In this document: positions 59,762-64,000 of the stretch, in pieces
How the letters are laid out: each line of letters starts with the position of its first letter
Position numbering within the stretch: position 1 is the stretch's first letter
Assembly (NCBI RefSeq): GCF_000004075.3
Contig: NC_026657.2
Location: forward strand, 12,524,001-12,588,000
Direction: 5' to 3'
Source of the DNA: Cucumis sativus
Lineage: Eukaryota > Streptophyta > Magnoliopsida > Cucurbitales > Cucurbitaceae
Length of the DNA stretch: 64,000 bases
Made by a program: the position numbers and the translations under genes
The notes under the pieces: generated by a model
What the model saw: only the letters and a program-made list of their open reading frames with translations
What the model was told of the DNA's origin: nothing
Databases searched by the model: none

Positions 59762-60900
59762 TCATTTGGTTAGCAATGCGAAATTCGTGTCTGAAATGGA
59801 AGTAATGCGAAGTCCACCTTTGTCTCTTGAATTGATTACAATGGTCCATTTAATCAGAATCAACATTTTTTTATGTTTCTCATTAATACATAAGTTGTCG
59901 TAGTTTCCCTTCCATAAGAAGTGCCTCCAATATTTTTCATTCATATTGCACACAGAATTAGGGGATTTGAAAATAGAGAGCTGGTATGTTAGTAAACTTG
60001 ATAGAGTTGAATTGATCAAAGTGAGTCTACCCTCTTTGGATATATGTGCATATTTCCAGCTTAGCTTTTTATACACTTTTACTATTCTATTGTTCCAAAA
60101 AGAGAGAGTTCTAGGCTTACCTCTCAAAGACATTCCCAAATATTGAGTGGGAAGGAAAATAGTGGACATACCCCACCTTTGAGCAATATAATATATTCTT
60201 TCCTTCGTCACATTGATTGGAGAAATAGATGATTTGTTCAAGTTGATATTTAGGCCAGCAGCTTGCTCAAACATGTGAATTGCGATTTGGAGATTTTTTA
60301 TGGATGTATCATCATCTTCAACAAAAAGGAGAATGTCAGCTGCAAAAAGAAGGTGAGTAAGATTCATATCATCAATAATTACACCATTTATTTTGTTTAT
60401 TTTTTCAAGGTGTTTAAGAATGCGGTTGAAATAATCCATGGCGATTACAAAAATAAAAGGGGATAATAGATCCCCTTGTTTGATTCCTCTTTTGGGTTTG
60501 ATCCTGCCACTGGATTTCCATTAACAAGGACAAAATATTGAACTGTAGATATACATTCTTTAATCTATCTTCTCCATTTTTCTAGGAAATTGCTTCTTCA
60601 TAAGCATATAGTTGATGAAATTCCAGTTGATCTTGTCAAAAGCTTTCTCAATATCCAACTTGAAAACAAAGCCTTTTATCTTTTTACATTTCCAGTAATC
60701 AATGGCCTCATTAGCAATAAGGATTTCATCTGTGATTTGTCTGCCTTTAACAAAAGTAATTTGTTTCTCAGATATAGTGTTGGGAAGAACTTCTTTGAGT
60801 CTAGTAGACAAAGTTTTGACCACTATTTTGTATATGGATGTAGTCAGGCTAATTGGTCTGAAATCAGAAAGCTTCTTTACATTTTTCTTTCTTTGCAATA
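59762..60900 (-). pseudogene. LINE reverse transcriptase, broken
   Basis: Two frames. 60898-60560 gives DFRPISLTTSIYKIVVKTLS and KGFVFKLDIEKAFDKINW, the RT fingers and palm motif A. 60439-59762 gives LTHLLFAADILLF, corresponding to the catalytic FADD box, then QYLGMSLRGKPR and LSWKYAHISKEGRLTLI. At the FADD box the first Asp is Ala, and a frame break of about 120 bp separates the two parts, so the enzyme is inactive. Confidence 0.85.
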
Positions 60901-60934
60901 AGAGCTATGTATGTTTCATTGACAATTTTGTTTA

Positions 60935-61890
60935 TCACCTCATTTCAAAAAAGTCTTGGAACGCCTCCATAATTTTAATCTTGAAAGTGTTCCAAAACTT
61001 TTTATAAAGTTCCATGGTGAAGTCATCAAGTCCAGAAGCTTTGTTGCCATCAAAAGAGAGAAGAGCATCTTTGATTTCCATTTCATCTTTTCGGGTGGCC
61101 TTCTTGCTAAGAGTTAGTCCACCACAAAGGAATATAAAACTTTTGTCGTTGATAATATAATTGTTGAAACGAAATGGAATAAGTCCCCATTTGAGATTAG
61201 CAGTTTGAAGAACAATAGGGAAGTGATCAGATGTGATCCTTGGTGAGAAGCTTGCTAGCATGATTTGTAAATCTTTTCTCCCATTGTGTGGTGTAAAGAA
61301 AATGATCAAGCCTAGATGTACTAGCTTTTTCCTTAGGTTTGACCATCTAAACTTGTCATTTGTGAAAGGTGGATCAATAAGGTTGCCTCTTTGGATGAAA
61401 GAGTTGAATTTGTTCATGTTGTATGTAGTCGAATTCGTTAATGATTTTTCACTTCTCCATCTTACTACATTGAAGTCTCCTCCTAAAAGCCAATTTGAAC
61501 CACATGTCAAAACAAGCCTATTTAACTCTTTCCGTAGGAATTTTCAATTTTTCTTCTAACACAACTATATATAGCAAAGAACCACCAGCTGAAACTATCA
61601 GACTCGACAACATTAATGAAACAAAGTAAGATCTCTTAATGAAATTAAGCTCATTATGTTTCATATGACCTCACATTACGATAATACCACTAGATCTACC
61701 CTTTGATTTTTTGTAAACTCATTTAATGCTTATAGAGCTCCACGAAGTTTTGATAATAGCTTTGTTAACAACAATAGTTTTGTTTCAGTAAGACAAACAA
61801 AATCAGGATAACAAAAGAAAATTTCATGCTTTATTTAAGCTCTTTTTTGGGTAGAGTTAATGCCTCTAACATTCCAATACATAACTTTCA
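60935..61890 (-). pseudogene. LINE APE-type endonuclease with in-frame internal deletion
   Basis: A start-like MKVMYWNVRGINS near 61890 is the APE N-terminus. After broken sequence, 61510-60935 is open with WLLGGDFNVV and the TSDHFPIVL motif. It then passes directly to DALLSFDGNKASGLDDFTMELYKKFW, the segment preceding RT. The stretch of 100 or more residues usual between these parts is missing, though the frame is kept. Confidence 0.8.
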
Positions 61891-62569
61891 TGGGGAACCA
61901 ACTGACCCCGATGGCTCATTGTCAATTTCATCTATGTTATCATCATTTAGATTCTTAGATGAGTTAGAAATGTTGTCAAAAGCAGTAAGCTTCAAGTTTT
62001 TGTCTCTGAGCCATGTTACCATTTTTTTCTTGAATAAGTATTCACTTATATCATTTTTGCAAACCCACTTGTCTTCTTTGTCTTCTTCCTCTTCACTGCT
62101 GACTAACAATGCCAAGCTGTCTCGAACAATTTCAGATTGTGTAATGATAGTTGGGTAGATGTCACTAATCGGGATTTAGAACTGGATATATAGTCCACGT
62201 CCATCTCATTGGATAGGGGTTATATATTTCCAAGGTCAACTGTGAAATTGAGGCATTTCTCTTTGTTTTCTGATGTCTCGGGGATCAGAGAGGTTGTGCT
62301 TTCAATTCCATGCCAGAAATATTTTGTGGATTCTTGGCCCTGTGTACAAGTCTTGGGCTTTTATTCCTCTTGTAAATAGGCTTTGATTTGGGTGGGCTAA
62401 TTTGTAGAGGCATTAGTTGGTTTTGATAATGAGTTGGGCTCCATCGGTTATGGTTTGGGCTTTGAATGAGGAGTGGTTTGGCCGATGCATTATTAGGATT
62501 AGAATAAAAAGTCTTGTTCTTTGGAGAGGAGAAGTTGACCTTTCTTTTTGTGTTGATATTTGGCTATAG

Positions 62570-63900
62570 AAATTAGTCAGAATCTTCAAGGTATATCATC
62601 AAACATTTCCCTTTGTCAAGTCTACCCGAGATGATAAATTTGAGTCTGTCATCCTTTCCTTGGCCTTTGTCTGAATTATTTGATATGATAATGGCCTTGG
62701 AATCCGTGCACTTGAAGTTTAAATTATTCAGTCTTGTATCCTTTTTTCGGCTAGTTTTTGTTGATGTTCTATTTTTTCTGTTATTTTTCTTCAGTGGAAT
62801 GGCAACAAATCCCTTGAAATTATATTGTTCAACATTAAAGCCGAACTCATCAAAATCATTAGCAGCTTGTGAGGTGTATGTTCCATGCATGGTTGCCTTC
62901 CTCTTCGTGAACCATCATCCTTTAGTATATGACACTGTTTGTATAGTAAAATGTTACCTTTGTCATTAGTGATATTGATTTGAGTTGACAAGAACCTCTA
63001 TGTAATTCTGTCTCACTTTTATCCTTGCTTCAATCAAGTTGCTTTTCTACCACGTAGCTTTTGCAATATCTTCTAATCCCTCACATGCGTTCTCAATTTG
63101 TGTGAATGTCTTTATGTTCCAAGTGGTAAGTGAAATGTCCATTAATCGTGTCCATCCACCATAACTTGGTACAAATTTTGGACAAGCATGTAAATCTTCA
63201 TACCATATTTCAAATTTAACATAATACTTGCCTACTGTGGTCCAGTCTTTGTTGCTGCATAGAAGCCTAGCTTGTTCTCTATCTTGTAAAAGTATGATTG
63301 CTTTTTTAAAATGGAACGGTTGGTAAGTGAATCTAACTTCCACTTTTCGAACTAACTTCTCGAAGATCTCCTCCCAATCATTATGTAGATACTGTCTTGT
63401 TATAATTACCGATTTGTCTCATTCTATTGGTATTTCTAAGTCTCCATTTATCATGGCTTTGTCACTTTCTTCAGAATCAGTTTCCTTTGCTTTGTTACTT
63501 TTAGAGGTACTATCATAGTTGCTTTCTGAGGATAAGACTTCAGCATATGATCTTTTCTTTTTCATTTCATTTGTTTTGGAGTCTGATGAAGATGAGATTG
63601 TGTGGGCCTTACAACTAGATTGTCCTGCATGTGTAGCTTTCATCTCTCTTTCAGGCTTATAGTTTAGCATTTTAAGGAAACCACTCCATTTTTTTCCACG
63701 CTTTCAAGGACCAGAAAGTATCCTTTTCTCCCCTTGTCGTCCACCTTGAATATTCCAACTAGATTTCCTTTTTTATTTTGTGTTTTACTAATCCACATGC
63801 ATTGGCTATTACCTCTAGTTTCTTGGAAGAATTTGTTGTTCTTTGGAGTTTTGATCAGACCACTCATAGCCTTCTTCATCCATTCAACTTTCTCAAGAGT
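62570..63900 (-). pseudogene. LINE ORF1 (gag-like, DUF4283-type) fragments
   Basis: Minus-strand frames at 63879-63664, 63670-63419, 63343-63047 and 62890-62573 are pieces of a plant LINE ORF1. Visible are a basic N-terminal domain, an acidic Ser-rich linker (SDSKTNEMKKKRSYAEVLSS), and an RNA-binding-like domain with GWTRLMDISLTTWN. The acidic piece at 62115-61888 lies between ORF1 and the endonuclease start. No zinc-knuckle motif is clear. Confidence 0.6.
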
Positions 63901-64000
63901 CGTAACTATTGTAAATGACTTGTAAGCAATTTGTTTCGTAATGAGAAACGAAAGACTTCTTGTTTTCTTGTCCAGTTCCAGGGTTGATTCCTTCTTTTCT

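Larger units (their letters stand above)
58605..64000 (-). mobile_element. L1-type LINE retrotransposon, degraded, running off the right edge
   Basis: Minus-strand order is ORF1-like (about 63900-62570), then APE endonuclease, reverse transcriptase and a zf-RVT domain, and a 3' end that finishes in a short A tract (T8 at 58605-58612 on the plus strand). This is the plan of plant L1 elements. Many stops and frameshifts interrupt both ORFs. The 5' end is outside the window. Confidence 0.88.

Noticed and set aside
1-64000. CRISPR array, bacterial operon, rRNA, plastid or mitochondrial DNA insert, known miRNA precursor
   Set aside because: No regularly spaced identical repeats with unique spacers, no organelle genes, and no match to common conserved plant miRNA sequences that I could recall and check by eye.

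Overview
This is nuclear DNA of a flowering plant, almost certainly a eudicot. The evidence is AT-rich intergenic DNA, GT-AG split genes, and plant-only families: a PLS-type PPR protein, AP2/ERF-DREB factors, a type-B response regulator and a LOB-domain protein. Plant LTR, LINE, CACTA and hairpin elements are also present. The overall look suggests a cucurbit such as Cucumis, but that is inference. No bacterial genes, CRISPR array, rRNA or tRNA was found.

Layout. 1.7-16 kb: a tandem family of NAD-dependent sorbitol (polyol) dehydrogenase genes. Copy 1 has a 1-bp deletion and an early stop, copy 2 is intact (365 codons), and copy 3 is a decayed 3' half carrying a foldback insertion. A ketoacyl-CoA synthase fragment and an intronless PPR gene lie between copies 2 and 3. 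16.7-17.5 kb: a conserved plant gene, possibly DUF1997. 21.2-23.8 kb: a Per1/PGAP3-like GPI-lipid remodelling gene. 24.9-25.6 kb (minus): a CBF/DREB1 factor. 25.6-37.9 kb: a 12-kb stretch without a recognisable gene. 37.9-38.5 kb (minus): a second DREB-type factor. 39.4-44.2 kb: a seven-exon TraB-domain gene whose fifth intron holds a complete 1.74-kb CACTA element with a GTA target duplication. 45.0-47.9 kb: a type-B cytokinin response regulator. 48-54.5 kb: a repeat-rich block with degenerate tandem repeats, a hairpin element, a gag-only Ty3/gypsy remnant with a 35-bp minisatellite, and a copia LTR fragment. It is bracketed by two copies of the response regulator's 3' flank. 55.3-56.0 kb: a LOB-domain gene of the LBD24 type. 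58.6-64 kb (minus): a degraded L1-type LINE that runs off the right edge.

The genes do not form a pathway. They are independent loci: polyol metabolism, organelle RNA processing, GPI-anchor remodelling, cold/stress and cytokinin signalling, and organ development. I found no convincing new biological system. The best leads are the frameshifted dehydrogenase copy beside an intact one, the CACTA element with palindromic subterminal repeats inside an otherwise intact gene, two probable GC-AG introns, the duplicated flank around the repeat block, and a GC-rich promoter-like island at 29.1 kb with no recognised gene.
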